Assembly: GCA_948473085.1 (NCBI GenBank)
Contig: CAOKWH010000001.1
Location: 91,804-155,803 of the forward strand
Length of the DNA stretch: 64,000 bases
Reading direction: 5' to 3'
From: an uncultured Clostridia bacterium
GTDB taxonomy: Bacteria > Bacillota > Clostridia > Oscillospirales > Ruminococcaceae
Program-made: the position numbers and the translations under genes
Shown: positions 36,390 through 44,398 of the stretch, piece after piece
Layout of the letters: each line of letters starts with the position of its first letter
Numbering within the stretch: the stretch's first letter is position 1
The notes under the pieces: generated by a model
The model's database searches: none
What the model was told of the DNA's origin: nothing
Seen by the model: the letters and a program-made list of their open reading frames with translations, nothing else

Positions 36390-36785
36390 ATGAAATATTC
36401 CAAACAACGGGAGAGCATTCTCCGGGCACTGGCTGAGAAGCTGGACCATCCAACAGCAGAGATGGTATACCAGGCGGTTAAGCTGGAGCAACCCAATATC
36501 AGCTTAGGGACCATCTACCGGAACCTGAACCAGCTGGCTGAACAGGGAATGCTGCGGCGTATTTCCACCCCGGTCAGCGGCGACCGGTTTGATATTCGCA
36601 CTGCCCCGCACGCCCACCTGCTCTGCACCTGCTGCGGACGGATGCTGGATTTGGAGGAGGACCTGCTGGATGCCATCGACCAAAAGGTACTGGATACCGC
36701 CGGTTTTCAGGTACAGGACCATCAGCTGCTGCTCAGCGGCACCTGTTCGTGCTGCATGGCCCAGTCCAGACGCGATGTGAGCTAA
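36390..36785 (+). CDS. Fur-family regulator, PerR-like
   Basis: 131 residues. Winged helix (SKQRESILRAL, HPTAEMVYQAV, ISLGTIYRNLNQLAEQGMLRRI), then a dimerisation domain with the structural zinc site (CTCCG and CSCC) and regulatory site residues aligned with B. subtilis PerR His37 (HPTAE), Asp85 (RFD), His91 and His93 (PHAH) and Asp104 (MLDLE). Aspartate at the last position is the feature that makes PerR, unlike Fur, oxidised by hydrogen peroxide. Likely targets are peroxide-defence genes such as the rubrerythrin at 11181. It has its own promoter; tRNA-Pro follows. Confidence 0.82.
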   Translation: MKYSKQRESILRALAEKLDHPTAEMVYQAVKLEQPNISLGTIYRNLNQLAEQGMLRRISTPVSGDRFDIRTAPHAHLLCTCCGRMLDLEEDLLDAIDQKVLDTAGFQVQDHQLLLSGTCSCCMAQSRRDVS

Positions 36786-36822
36786 GGGCTCAAATTTATT
36801 TTGGCAGTTTGCAGGAAAGTAA

Positions 36823-36851
36823 TTGACAATTTTAAAAAGATGGATTATAAT
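36823..36851 (+). promoter_or_regulatory. Consensus promoter of tRNA-Pro
   Basis: Perfect TTGACA and TATAAT, 17-bp spacer, 14 bp before the tRNA. Confidence 0.9.
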
Positions 36852-36865
36852 AGCATTCGTATTGT

Positions 36866-36942
36866 CGGGGTATAGCGCAGTTTGGTAGCGCGCTTGGTTC
36901 GGGTCCAAGAGGCCGTGGGTTCGAGTCCCGCTACTCCGACCA
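36866..36942 (+). tRNA. tRNA-Pro (anticodon CGG)
   Basis: 77 nt with encoded CCA. Acceptor stem CGGGGTA/TACTCCG (one G-U), D arm GCGC...GCGC, anticodon stem CTTGG/CCAAG with loop TTCGGGT (anticodon CGG), T arm GTGGG-TTCGAGT-CCCGC. Reads codon CCG, fitting the GC-rich coding sequence here. Confidence 0.96.
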
Positions 36943-36979
36943 TGGGTAAGTCCTTATAGGGCTTACCCATTTTTTCTTT
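36943..36979 (+). terminator. Terminator of tRNA-Pro
   Basis: TGGGTAAGTCC and GGGCTTACCCA followed by TTTTTTCTTTT, immediately after the CCA end. Confidence 0.92.
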
Positions 36980-37220
36980 TCAAGCCTTTATGTTGCCCAA
37001 CACTTTTAGAACTGCTGAACACCCTGTCATGCTCTGGATGAAAAAGCACCTCTATATTATGCTGGAACACTAAGGCTCTACTGCTTTAAACTTAGATTAG
37101 AATGGACCCTTATGGGAGGCATGGCCCCGAAGAATTGTGAAGGCTGCCCCCCCGTTATCGGTTGTATGTTCACAGTAGATAGGCTTTCCAAAATGGCGAA
37201 CATTAAATTTTAAAAAATAC
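36980..37220. other. Intergenic stretch between tRNA-Pro and rpmB, no gene seen
   Basis: Roughly 240 bp with no credible open frame, repeat or RNA motif. It ends at the rpmB promoter. Confidence 0.6.
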
Positions 37221-37249
37221 TTGCTTTTCCCCTGCAAATCTGGTAATAT
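37221..37249 (+). promoter_or_regulatory. Promoter of rpmB
   Basis: TTGCTT, 17 bp, TAATAT; alternatively the overlapping TATACT at 37247 serves as -10. Confidence 0.6.
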
Positions 37250-37292
37250 ACTAATGTTGACTTTACCTATACCCAGAAGGAGGTGCAGACAA

Positions 37293-37481
37293 ATGGCAAA
37301 ATGCGATATCTGCGGTAAGGGTGTTACTTTCGGAATTAAGGTTTCCCATTCTCATAGAAGATCTAACAGAACTTGGAAGCCCAATGTAAGACGAGTTAAG
37401 GCAGTTGTAGATGGTTCTCCCAAGTATATCCACGCCTGCACCCGTTGCATCCGTTCCAATAAGGTAACCCGTGCTGTTTAA
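37293..37481 (+). CDS. rpmB: 50S ribosomal protein L28
   Basis: 62 residues starting MAKCDICGKGVTFGIKVSHS; this ATG has AGAAGGAGG nine bases upstream, so an in-frame extension to 37221 was rejected. Cys4/Cys7 and the later pair in ACTRCIRS make the zinc-binding version of L28. Basic throughout; the sequence HRRSNRTWKPNVRRV contacts 23S rRNA. Single gene with its own promoter and terminator; the usual companion rpmG is not present. Confidence 0.97.
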   Translation: MAKCDICGKGVTFGIKVSHSHRRSNRTWKPNVRRVKAVVDGSPKYIHACTRCIRSNKVTRAV

Positions 37482-37493
37482 TCGGCACAAATA

Positions 37494-37523
37494 AAAGGTC
37501 GTCCCGGCTGGGGCGGCCTTTTT
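37494..37523 (+). terminator. Terminator of rpmB
   Basis: AAAGGTCGTCCC and GGGGCGGCCTTTTT, with a short GGCT loop. Confidence 0.88.
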
Positions 37524-37543
37524 GTTTTATAATGTTAATGTTT

Positions 37544-37577
37544 AAAAGGATGAGAGAAGTATCCTCTCATCCTTTTT
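37544..37577 (-). terminator. Terminator of der-plsY-gpsA
   Basis: AAAAGGATGAGAG and CTCTCATCCTTTTT flank a short loop just past the gpsA stop. Confidence 0.9.
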
Positions 37578-37578
37578 A

Positions 37579-38601
37579 TCAGCGGGCGGCTGAGTCCTTC
37601 AGCCAGATATACTCCGATTCATGGCGCTTGGGCCGGCCCATCAAATCGGCAATGGCAGTGCGGATATCCTTATCCTCATACAGCACCCTATACACCTCGG
37701 TGGTGATGGGCATTTCCACCCCCAGGCGGCGGCCCATCTCATAGGCATTTTTGGTATTGGTGTAGCCCTCCACCGTCATGCCAACCTTAGCCACCGCCTC
37801 CCGGCCGGACAGCCCCTGCCCCACCAAAATGCCGCAGCGGCGGTTCCGTGAGTGCATACTGGTACAGGTAACAATCAGGTCCCCCATGCCCGAAAGCCCG
37901 CCAAAGGTTTCGGTGCGGGCGCCACAGGCCACCCCCAGCCGGGCAATCTCGGTCAGGCCCCGGGTCATCAGGGCAGCCTTGGTGTTATCCCCCAAGCCCA
38001 GGCCATCCAAGGCGCCAGCTGCCAGGGCGATTACATTCTTCAAAGCGCCCCCCAGCTCCACACCAATGACATCGTCGGTGACATAGATACGCAGGCAGTC
38101 GCTGGACAGTGTTTCCTGCACATATTCGGCCGCAGTTAGATTGTTGGAGGCTGCCACCACCGTAGTGGGAATGCCTTTGGCAATCTCCTCGGCATGGCTG
38201 GGGCCGGATAGGATTACACAGGGGTTTTCCGGCAGTTCCTCAGCTATTACCTCGTCCATACGCTTCAGGGTTTCCGGTTCAAAGCCCTTGGATACACAAA
38301 CCACTACTGTGCCAGGCTGCAGATGGCCCCGCAGCTGGCCAGCCACCGACCGTACAGCTAAAGAAGGCACGGCAATAATCGCCGCATCGGCCGCGGGCAG
38401 TGCCGCAAAATTGGTGACAATACCAATGCTTTTATCAATGGGGATACCAGGCAGCAGCCGGCGGTTTTCCCCATCCGCCAACAGGGTGTCAGCCTCCTCC
38501 TGTTTGTAAGACCACATGGTCACTTGATGGCCGGCCCGCTGGGCCATTACAGCAAGGGCAGTACCAAACCCCCCTGCCCCCAATAGAAACAGCTTTGCCA
38601 T
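37579..38601 (-). CDS. gpsA: NAD(P)H-dependent glycerol-3-phosphate dehydrogenase
   Basis: Reduces dihydroxyacetone phosphate to sn-glycerol 3-phosphate for phospholipid synthesis. 340 residues from the ATG of MAKLFLLGAGGFGTALAV (GGGAGG upstream). The N-terminal Rossmann motif GAGGFGTA, CVSKGFEPETLKRMDEV, LSGPSHAEEIAKG and the catalytic Lys region GALKNVIALAAGALDGLGLG are present. Third gene of der-plsY-gpsA; its product is the acceptor used by PlsY next door. Confidence 0.97.
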   Translation of the reverse strand: MAKLFLLGAGGFGTALAVMAQRAGHQVTMWSYKQEEADTLLADGENRRLLPGIPIDKSIGIVTNFAALPAADAAIIAVPSLAVRSVAGQLRGHLQPGTVVVCVSKGFEPETLKRMDEVIAEELPENPCVILSGPSHAEEIAKGIPTTVVAASNNLTAAEYVQETLSSDCLRIYVTDDVIGVELGGALKNVIALAAGALDGLGLGDNTKAALMTRGLTEIARLGVACGARTETFGGLSGMGDLIVTCTSMHSRNRRCGILVGQGLSGREAVAKVGMTVEGYTNTKNAYEMGRRLGVEMPITTEVYRVLYEDKDIRTAIADLMGRPKRHESEYIWLKDSAAR

Positions 38602-38628
38602 ATTCTTTCCTCCCAATTAGCAGAATGT

Positions 38629-39276
38629 TTATTTTTTGCCCTGTCCAATCTTTTTCTCGGTGCCATTCAGTAGCCGCTGGATGTTCTCCCGGTGCATGCA
38701 CAGGATAATAAGCACACAGACAATGGAAAACGCCACATCCAGCATAGGCGGCCGGCCGATAATCCGGCATTTGATATAGATTAAAATAGGATAGGCCATT
38801 GTGCCGGTCACCGATGCCAGCGATACAATGCGGGTGATAAAGGCCACCGGCACAAAGCAGATAAACAGAATAGCAAACACATCCGGGTTTAGCAGCAGGA
38901 TAGCGCCAGTAATGGCCAGAATCCCTTTGCCCCCTTTAAAATGGAAGTACAAGGGGAACAAATGCCCCAGCAAAACACCAATGGCCCCCACATAGCCGCC
39001 ATCAAAGGCGGTAACGGCCATCCAGCCAAACAGCAGCCGCCCTATCAGCACCGAGGCCATCCCTTTGGAGAAATCCCCCAGCCCTGTAAGAAAAGCGGCT
39101 TTTTTGCCATAGGTGCGCAGCATGTTGGTCATGCCGGCATTGCCGCTGCCATAGTTGCGTACATCGTCGTGATAGAGCAGCCGGGAAACAATCAGCGCAA
39201 AGTTCAGGCTGCCCAGCAGATAGGTAATCACAAAGGCAGCCGCGCTGGCAGCAAGCACCTGAGAATCAACAGTCAA
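38629..39276 (-). CDS. plsY: Glycerol-3-phosphate acyltransferase PlsY
   Basis: Membrane enzyme that transfers an acyl group from acyl-phosphate to glycerol 3-phosphate, the first step of phosphatidic acid synthesis. 215 residues, about seven hydrophobic segments; family motifs YLLGSLNFALIVSRL, RNYGSGNAGMTNMLRTYG and HLFPLYFHFKGGKGILAI are intact. It lies between der and gpsA with gaps of 33 and 27 bp. PlsX, which makes the acyl-phosphate, is not in the window. Confidence 0.97.
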   Translation of the reverse strand: MTVDSQVLAASAAAFVITYLLGSLNFALIVSRLLYHDDVRNYGSGNAGMTNMLRTYGKKAAFLTGLGDFSKGMASVLIGRLLFGWMAVTAFDGGYVGAIGVLLGHLFPLYFHFKGGKGILAITGAILLLNPDVFAILFICFVPVAFITRIVSLASVTGTMAYPILIYIKCRIIGRPPMLDVAFSIVCVLIILCMHRENIQRLLNGTEKKIGQGKK

Positions 39277-39309
39277 AACAGATACACCCCTTTATTGGAT
39301 TATCAGCCG

Positions 39310-40635
39310 CTACTTGTCGCCGCCCCGCTCCCGGATAATGAGCCGGATGGGAGTGCCATCCAGGCCAAAGGTTTCCCGAATCTGGTTTTCCAGGTACCGC
39401 TGGTAGGAGAAGTGGAACAGCTCTGCCCGGTTGCAGAACACCACAAAGGCCGGCGGCTTGGTGGACGCCTGGGTGACATAATAGAGCTTGAGCCGCTTGC
39501 CCTTGTCCGACGGGGGCTGTACCCGGGAGGTGGCATAGGCCAGCATATCGTTGAGCATGCCGGTGGAGATGCGCCGGGCGTTCTGTTCGCTGACATAGTT
39601 AATCAGTTCATACAGCTTTTCCACCCGCTGGCCGGTGAGGGCCGAGATGAAGAGAAACGGCACATAGGACATAAACGAAAAATCCTGCTCCAGCTTTTTC
39701 CGATACTCGTCCATGGTTTTGCCGTCCTTTTCCACAGCATCCCACTTGTTCACCACCACAATGCTGGCCTTGCCCTGCTCATGGGCATAGCCGGCTACCT
39801 TGGAATCCTGCTCGGTAAAGCCTTCCAGTGCGTCAATTAGAATCAGGCAGACATCCGCCCGGTCCACTGCCATATAGGCCCGCAGTACACTGTACCGCTC
39901 AATATCCTCCTCCACCCTGGATTTCCGGCGGATGCCGGCTGTATCAATCAGCACATATTTGCCATGCTCATTTTCCAAAATACTGTCGGTGGCATCCCGT
40001 GTGGTGCCGGCAATATTGGAAACAATGGCCCGGTTCTGGCCGGTCATCCGGTTTACCAGCGAGGACTTGCCCACATTGGGCTTGCCAATAACTGCGACCT
40101 TGATATATTCCTCGTCGTAGTCCTCCCGGTTTTCAAAGTTGATATATTCATAGCAGGCATCCAGCAGGTCGCCGGTACCATGCCCATGCACAGAGGAAAC
40201 CGCAATGGGGTCCCCCAGGCCCAGGTTGTAGAATTCGTAAAATTCCGGGGGAACCTCACCAATAGTATCCACCTTATTGACACACAGCACAATGGGCTTG
40301 CCGCTCTTTTGCAGCATGTTAGCCACTTCCTGGTCATTGGCGGTGATGCCGGTTTTCAGGTCGGTTACCAGCACAATGACATCGGCGCTGTCAATGGCCA
40401 GCTGCGCCTGCTGGCGCATCTGGGAGAGGATAATATCATTGGCAAACGGCTCAATGCCGCCGGTATCCACCAGCATCACCTCTTTGCCCCGCCATTCGCA
40501 GGGGGCATAGATACGGTCCCGTGTAACACCGGGGGTATCCTTTACAATTGAAAGTCGCTGGCCAACCAGCTTGTTAAACAGGGTAGATTTGCCCACATTG
40601 GGCCGCCCCACCACTGCAATAATGGGCTTAGACAC
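39310..40635 (-). CDS. der: Ribosome biogenesis GTPase Der (EngA)
   Basis: 441 residues with two tandem GTPase domains and a C-terminal KH-like domain; needed for 50S subunit maturation. G1 motifs GRPNVGKSTLFNKL (residue 8) and GKPNVGKSSLVNRM (about 184); G3 DTGGIEP and DTAGIRRKS; G4 NKVD and NKWD. Length is typical. First gene of the der-plsY-gpsA operon. Upstream lies a cluster of hairpins (40729-41016). Confidence 0.98.
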   Translation of the reverse strand: MSKPIIAVVGRPNVGKSTLFNKLVGQRLSIVKDTPGVTRDRIYAPCEWRGKEVMLVDTGGIEPFANDIILSQMRQQAQLAIDSADVIVLVTDLKTGITANDQEVANMLQKSGKPIVLCVNKVDTIGEVPPEFYEFYNLGLGDPIAVSSVHGHGTGDLLDACYEYINFENREDYDEEYIKVAVIGKPNVGKSSLVNRMTGQNRAIVSNIAGTTRDATDSILENEHGKYVLIDTAGIRRKSRVEEDIERYSVLRAYMAVDRADVCLILIDALEGFTEQDSKVAGYAHEQGKASIVVVNKWDAVEKDGKTMDEYRKKLEQDFSFMSYVPFLFISALTGQRVEKLYELINYVSEQNARRISTGMLNDMLAYATSRVQPPSDKGKRLKLYYVTQASTKPPAFVVFCNRAELFHFSYQRYLENQIRETFGLDGTPIRLIIRERGGDK

Positions 40636-40728
40636 AGGCCTTCCCTCCTTCTATTCCTTGCTGCCCCATAACGGGCGCTTACAGTTTTTATTCAAACACG
40701 CAATTGCCGCCTTTGTTTTATTTGGAAT

Positions 40729-41016
40729 ACTATATCGTCCGGAAATGGGCGTATAGTAATTCTGCTGCTGCGGAAAATCGGTTCGCTTACGCTCCCTCTG
40801 ATGTGGTTAGGGAACCGCATGGTTCCCCCGCAAATGCCCTCTTTTGAGGGAACTCTATATCTTGGTTGATATTATACCATGAAGGTGTTTACACCGAAAT
40901 GGTATAATTGCGCATTAGAACCGGTTGCCGCCTCCGGCGGCGAGGTTCTGCGCATAAATAGAGTATAATAACGGCTTTGCCGTTATTATACCATGAAGCG
41001 CTATAAAATGGTATAC
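40729..41016. repeat. Modular hairpin cluster, locus 1
   Basis: A series of inverted repeats between der and the 46-aa gene: ACTATATCG...CGTATAGT (40729-40757); GGGAACC-GCAT-GGTTCCC (40810-40827); CCCTC-TTTT-GAGGG (about 40837-40850); ATTATACCAT...ATGGTATAAT (40871-40908); a 46-bp stem from TGCGCATTAGAACC to GGTTCTGCGCA (40909-40954); GTATAATAACGGC-TTT-GCCGTTATTATAC (40963-40991); and a further ATACCAT...ATGGTAT. The last four types recur at 43248 and 52617. No coding sequence is evident. Confidence 0.85.
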
Positions 41017-41049
41017 CATACAGTTTCATTCCATCAACAGAAAGCCTGC

Positions 41050-41190
41050 TTACGGTTTACCATGCCCTGTCCCATACATCAAAAATAAAGCGATAGAAAA
41101 CAAGAGCAATCCATTCCAGTTCTTTGTTATAAATAGATGCAAAAGCATGAAAAAAAGCAAAATATTAACCAACAGGATTAAGCCGTTCAT
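41050..41190 (-). CDS. Small membrane protein (46 aa)
   Basis: 46 residues, MNGLILLVNILLFFMLLHLF then a short polar turn (ITKNWNG) and a second hydrophobic helix ending YGTGHGKP. The start has AGAAGGAGGGG seven bases upstream. It follows the rpmF terminator by about 120 bp on the same strand. No recognised family. The ribosome-binding site is the main support. Confidence 0.6.
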   Translation of the reverse strand: MNGLILLVNILLFFMLLHLFITKNWNGLLLFSIALFLMYGTGHGKP

Positions 41191-41308
41191 GGGTTCCCCT
41201 CCTTCTGCCCCTCTTTTCATTCCACTGGGCGTTTGTTTGCCCCTTCCAACAGTATCTCCATAAAAAACACAGAGTTGACGCCCTAAAAACGGAAAGTATT
41301 GACAGACA

Positions 41309-41345
41309 AAAAGGCCGGACAACCACACCTGATTGCCCGGCCTCT
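41309..41345 (-). terminator. Terminator of yceD-rpmF
   Basis: AGGCCGGGCAA pairs with TTGTCCGGCCT, followed by TTTTTGTC on the minus strand. Confidence 0.88.
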
Positions 41346-41396
41346 CTCTTTTATAAAGAATGCCACATTCTGAAAGAATCAACTGTTAGAGGCCAA

Positions 41397-41591
41397 TTAT
41401 GCGTTAACCTCAGGATCCATCTTGATAACCTCTCTGCCCTTGTAAAATCCGCAGTTCTTGCAAACTCTGTGGGGAACCATCAGTTCGCCACAGTTGGGGC
41501 ACTTGCTGAATGCAGGTGCGCTAATTTTCCATACATTGGATCTTCTCTTGTTCTTTCTTGCCTTGGACGACTTTCTCTTCGGTACTGCCAT
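41397..41591 (-). CDS. rpmF: 50S ribosomal protein L32
   Basis: 64 residues: [19 protein letters not shown], then the zinc ribbon [22 protein letters not shown] with four cysteines. Normal length. It follows the YceD-family gene by 31 bp, the usual arrangement; plsX and fabH, which often come next in other Firmicutes, are absent. Confidence 0.98.
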   Translation of the reverse strand: MAVPKRKSSKARKNKRRSNVWKISAPAFSKCPNCGELMVPHRVCKNCGFYKGREVIKMDPEVNA

Positions 41592-41622
41592 GATGGCGCC
41601 TCCTCAAATCAAAATAAATAGT

Positions 41623-42189
41623 TTAGTCTTCATTTTCGTCAAGCAGTGTCAGCAACACGCTCAAGCGGGAGTCCACCTCTTTTGTATTACAGTTACAGGT
41701 CGACTCATTCAAGTTAGTTCCACATTTAGGACATAGCCCCTTGCAGTCTTCGCTGCACAGGATCCTGATTGGTAGCTCAAGAAGAATGTCCGCCGTCACA
41801 AGCTCGTCCAGGTTCAGGGTATAGTCCCCGCAGACAACAAAATCGTCGTTGTCCTCGCCGGCCAGCTCGTGCACAACAATGTGTTCAAAGTTCATAGAGA
41901 ACTGCTTCTCGACGGGGGCCAAACAGCGGTCGCATAGCGTATTTAGCGTAAACATGGCCAGGTAACCTAAAGTAACTACGCCCGTTTTGTTTTCCACCGT
42001 GCCTATGATATGAACCGGCTTTACCAGCGGTTTGCCCGCCCCATGCCGGATGTCCGACAGGTCCAGATCGTACTCGAAGGAAAGCGCATCCCCAGCCCTG
42101 TCGAAAAGGTCTTTCAGCTGAAGGATCATCCCTTCGTACCTCCCCACTTGGTAAACTCCATTTTCATCCGCTTTTGGGCGCAAAAACAC
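41623..42189 (-). CDS. YceD family protein (DUF177)
   Basis: 188 residues. Contains the DUF177 core (GYLAMFTLNTLCDRCLAPVEKQF, DLDELVTADILLELPIRILCSEDCKGLCPKCGTNLNES), with CxxC pairs likely to bind zinc. YceD proteins are encoded next to rpmF in most bacteria and are thought to act in 23S rRNA or 50S maturation. A perfect TTGACA promoter lies just upstream and probably drives both genes. Confidence 0.93.
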   Translation of the reverse strand: MFLRPKADENGVYQVGRYEGMILQLKDLFDRAGDALSFEYDLDLSDIRHGAGKPLVKPVHIIGTVENKTGVVTLGYLAMFTLNTLCDRCLAPVEKQFSMNFEHIVVHELAGEDNDDFVVCGDYTLNLDELVTADILLELPIRILCSEDCKGLCPKCGTNLNESTCNCNTKEVDSRLSVLLTLLDENED

Positions 42190-42213
42190 CGCAAAAACAA
42201 ATGGTACTTAAAT

Positions 42214-42242
42214 AGTATAGAGAAGAAAAAACCTTTTGTCAA
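42214..42242 (-). promoter_or_regulatory. Promoter of yceD-rpmF
   Basis: Minus-strand TTGACA and TATACT, 17-bp spacer. Confidence 0.88.
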
Positions 42243-42471
42243 GCGGTTTTGATAAATTTTTCAGCTGGCGGCTTTGGTGTTTCCTGTCTGTATTGGCTCG
42301 ATGGAAATTGGAGGACAAAACAGGCTCAACCGGCATGAAAAACACACAAAAAGCAGCAGGTTATGTAAGGAAGGGCAGCAGCACTGCTGACTAAATCATC
42401 CTAAGGAGAATAAAACAGGAAAGAACAGCCCCTGCACGCCTTTTAAAAGGGGCATGAAACACTCCAGACAT

Positions 42472-42498
42472 AAAAACACTCCGGCTAACACCGGAGTG
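42472..42498 (-). terminator. Terminator of the 94-aa membrane protein gene
   Basis: CACTCCGG and CCGGAGTG with a six-base loop; TTTTTATG follows on the minus strand. Confidence 0.85.
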
Positions 42499-42505
42499 AA
42501 GAAAA

Positions 42506-42790
42506 TTATAGCAGCAAAATCAGCCCGACCAGGGCCAGCACACCCAACACGACACCGGCCGGTTTCAGCAGGCGTCCCAAATTCCAGCGCACCTTGGTGG
42601 CAGTGGCCGATGGCGCTGCCGACGGCATCCCCCCGACCTGCTCGGTAATACTGTGTATAAAATCCGCCGCCCGTTCCTCAATCTCCCTGGGCGCCCAGTC
42701 TCCCTGGCGCACATAAAGCACCGCTTTTTCAAAGTAGCGGTTCTCTGTATCGTTAATTTCAATAATCTTTTTATTTACGCCGCGAAGCAT
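42506..42790 (-). CDS. Conserved Clostridial membrane-anchored protein (94 aa)
   Basis: 94 residues from MLRGVNKKIIEINDTENRYFEKAVLYV; the start has GAGGGGG upstream, and longer in-frame starts lack one. The N-terminal part is a mixed polar segment (EKAVLYVRQGDW) and the C-terminal 22 residues (PAGVVLGVLALVGLILLL) form a tail anchor. Similar proteins beginning MLxGVNK/RxIEI recur, as I recall, across Clostridia without a known function. Its own terminator follows. Confidence 0.75.
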   Translation of the reverse strand: MLRGVNKKIIEINDTENRYFEKAVLYVRQGDWAPREIEERAADFIHSITEQVGGMPSAAPSATATKVRWNLGRLLKPAGVVLGVLALVGLILLL

Positions 42791-43247
42791 AAAAATCCCC
42801 CTCTTTTTCACTTTGATGTTAGTATCTGCCGGCGGGTTCCCATTATACGGTTGGGAAGCGGAGAATATTCCTGTCAGTTTTTCACAAAACATTCGTCTAT
42901 CCCGCCGGCAACCTCCCACAGTAAAGGCAGCAGCTTTACGAAAATTTTTCCAGTTATACAAGTAGTATATTTAGGAGTATTCCACCATTTCAACAAGCTA
43001 TTCCACATGCTATGTTGAAAAGTCGGTTGAAAGTGTGGAAAACTCCGCTATTACCTGTCCTTTTTTCCAGCTGCCTCTATTTTGGGGCTGTGTAAAACTT
43101 AAAAATGGGAAAAAGCACCTTTCCCGTTACCATACAAAAAGTAATAATTGGGCATCCATTTCCCCTACTTTTAAAAATCGGCACTTTGCCGGTTGACAAA
43201 TCGGCCTATTGGTTCTACTGTCCCTTTTTCCATCCCCTTATTTGTGC
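42791..43247. other. Intergenic region, no gene seen
   Basis: Some 450 bp, AT-rich. TTCCACATG near 43002 and GTGTGGAAAA near 43034 resemble DnaA boxes but are imperfect and few. No credible coding sequence. Confidence 0.5.
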
Positions 43248-43365
43248 TATAATAACGACAAAGTTGTTATTATACTCCATTTATGCGCAGAACCTCGCCG
43301 CCAAGGGCGGCAACCGGTTCTAATGCGCAATTATACCACTACGGCGCTTTGCGCCTGTGGCATAA
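43248..43365. repeat. Modular hairpin cluster, locus 2 (inverted orientation)
   Basis: TATAATAACGAC-AAA-GTTGTTATTATA followed by the TGCGCA...TGCGCA stem (43284-43329) in the opposite orientation to locus 1, then ATTATACCAC with GGCGC-TTT-GCGCC. 46 bp of the central stem match locus 1 except in the loop. Lies 75 bp upstream of ogg. Confidence 0.85.
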
Positions 43366-43440
43366 CAAAAGCAATTTTCAGCCTGCCGTTTGTAAAGCAG
43401 CGCCGCACCAAATCCGGACAAGAGATAAAAGGAGCCACCC

Positions 43441-44301
43441 ATGCCGACAGCCCACTGCCAAATCGACCATATCACCTGCCTAAACTTAGAGGAAACCTTT
43501 GAGTGCGGCCAGTGCTTCCGCTGGAACCCCAGCGGGGACGGCGGCTATACCGGTATCCTGGGCAAATATGCCGTAACGCTGCAGATGCAGGGGGATCGGC
43601 TGCTCATCTGGGGCCTGGCCCAGCAGCAGGCCGAGGAGCTGCTGCTGCCCTACCTGGCCCTGGATGAAGATTATCCGGCCATACAGCAGCTCTTTTGCCA
43701 GAACGAAACACTGGCCCAGGCTGTGCAGTATGCCAGTGGTATCCGGGTGCTGCGCCAGGACAGCTGGGAGGCGCTGTGTTCCTTCATCATCAGCCAGAAC
43801 AACAACATCAAGCGCATCAAAGGAATTGTGGAAAAGCTCTGCCAAACTTTCGGCCCGGAGATTGGGCCAGGGCAGTACGCCTTCCCCTCCCCGGAGGCAC
43901 TGGCTGGGCGCTCGGTGGAGGAACTATCGCCGCTACGCAGCGGTTTTCGCGCCAAGTATATCCTTGACGCCGCCCAAAAGGTGGCCTCCGGCCAGGTAAA
44001 CCTGGAACGGGTGCGGCAACTGCCCACTCAGGAGGCGGTGGCAGAGCTCTGCCAAATTAAGGGGGTGGGAATCAAGGTGGCCCACTGCGCCCTACTGTAT
44101 GGCTTTTACCGCATCGAATGCCTGCCGGTGGATGTGTGGATGAAGCGGGCAATGGAAACCATGTTCCCACAGGGGCTGCCCGAGGAGTTCGCCCCCTATG
44201 CAGGCATTGCCCAGCAGTATCTGTTCCACTACTCCCGCTGCCATCCCCAGTTGTTTGCTCCGGCTGGTGTAGTTGACAAGGCTGTCCTTGCCGGGGTATA
44301 A
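43441..44301 (+). CDS. ogg: 8-oxoguanine DNA glycosylase (OGG1/AlkA superfamily)
   Basis: 286 residues. Removes 8-oxoguanine from DNA and nicks the strand. The N-terminal domain (TFECGQCFRWNPSGDGGYTGI) resembles OGG1/AlkA; SFIISQNNNIKRIKGIVEKL begins the HhH-GPD domain; the helix-hairpin-helix and catalytic Lys are in CQIKGVGIKVAHCALLYGF, and the catalytic Asp in LPVDVWMKRAM. Bacterial Ogg of this type is common in anaerobic Firmicutes. The start has AAAGGAG some 14 bases upstream. Stands alone, after hairpin cluster 2. Confidence 0.92.
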   Translation: MPTAHCQIDHITCLNLEETFECGQCFRWNPSGDGGYTGILGKYAVTLQMQGDRLLIWGLAQQQAEELLLPYLALDEDYPAIQQLFCQNETLAQAVQYASGIRVLRQDSWEALCSFIISQNNNIKRIKGIVEKLCQTFGPEIGPGQYAFPSPEALAGRSVEELSPLRSGFRAKYILDAAQKVASGQVNLERVRQLPTQEAVAELCQIKGVGIKVAHCALLYGFYRIECLPVDVWMKRAMETMFPQGLPEEFAPYAGIAQQYLFHYSRCHPQLFAPAGVVDKAVLAGV

Positions 44302-44398
44302 TGGCGCCAAAGCATGGGAGCACTATTAAACCAGCGCTTTCCGGCTTTGGGATAGATAGTTCCACAACAAAAATAGATGAAAAAGGATTTTAAAAGTT

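Noticed and set aside
40871..40908. TATAAT within the hairpin repeats as true promoters
   Set aside because: No -35 element lies at the right distance in locus 1; the motif is part of the inverted arms. Transcription data could change this view.
42990..43045. DnaA-box-like sequences suggesting a replication origin
   Set aside because: Only two or three imperfect matches, no AT-rich unwinding array, and no dnaA or dnaN nearby.
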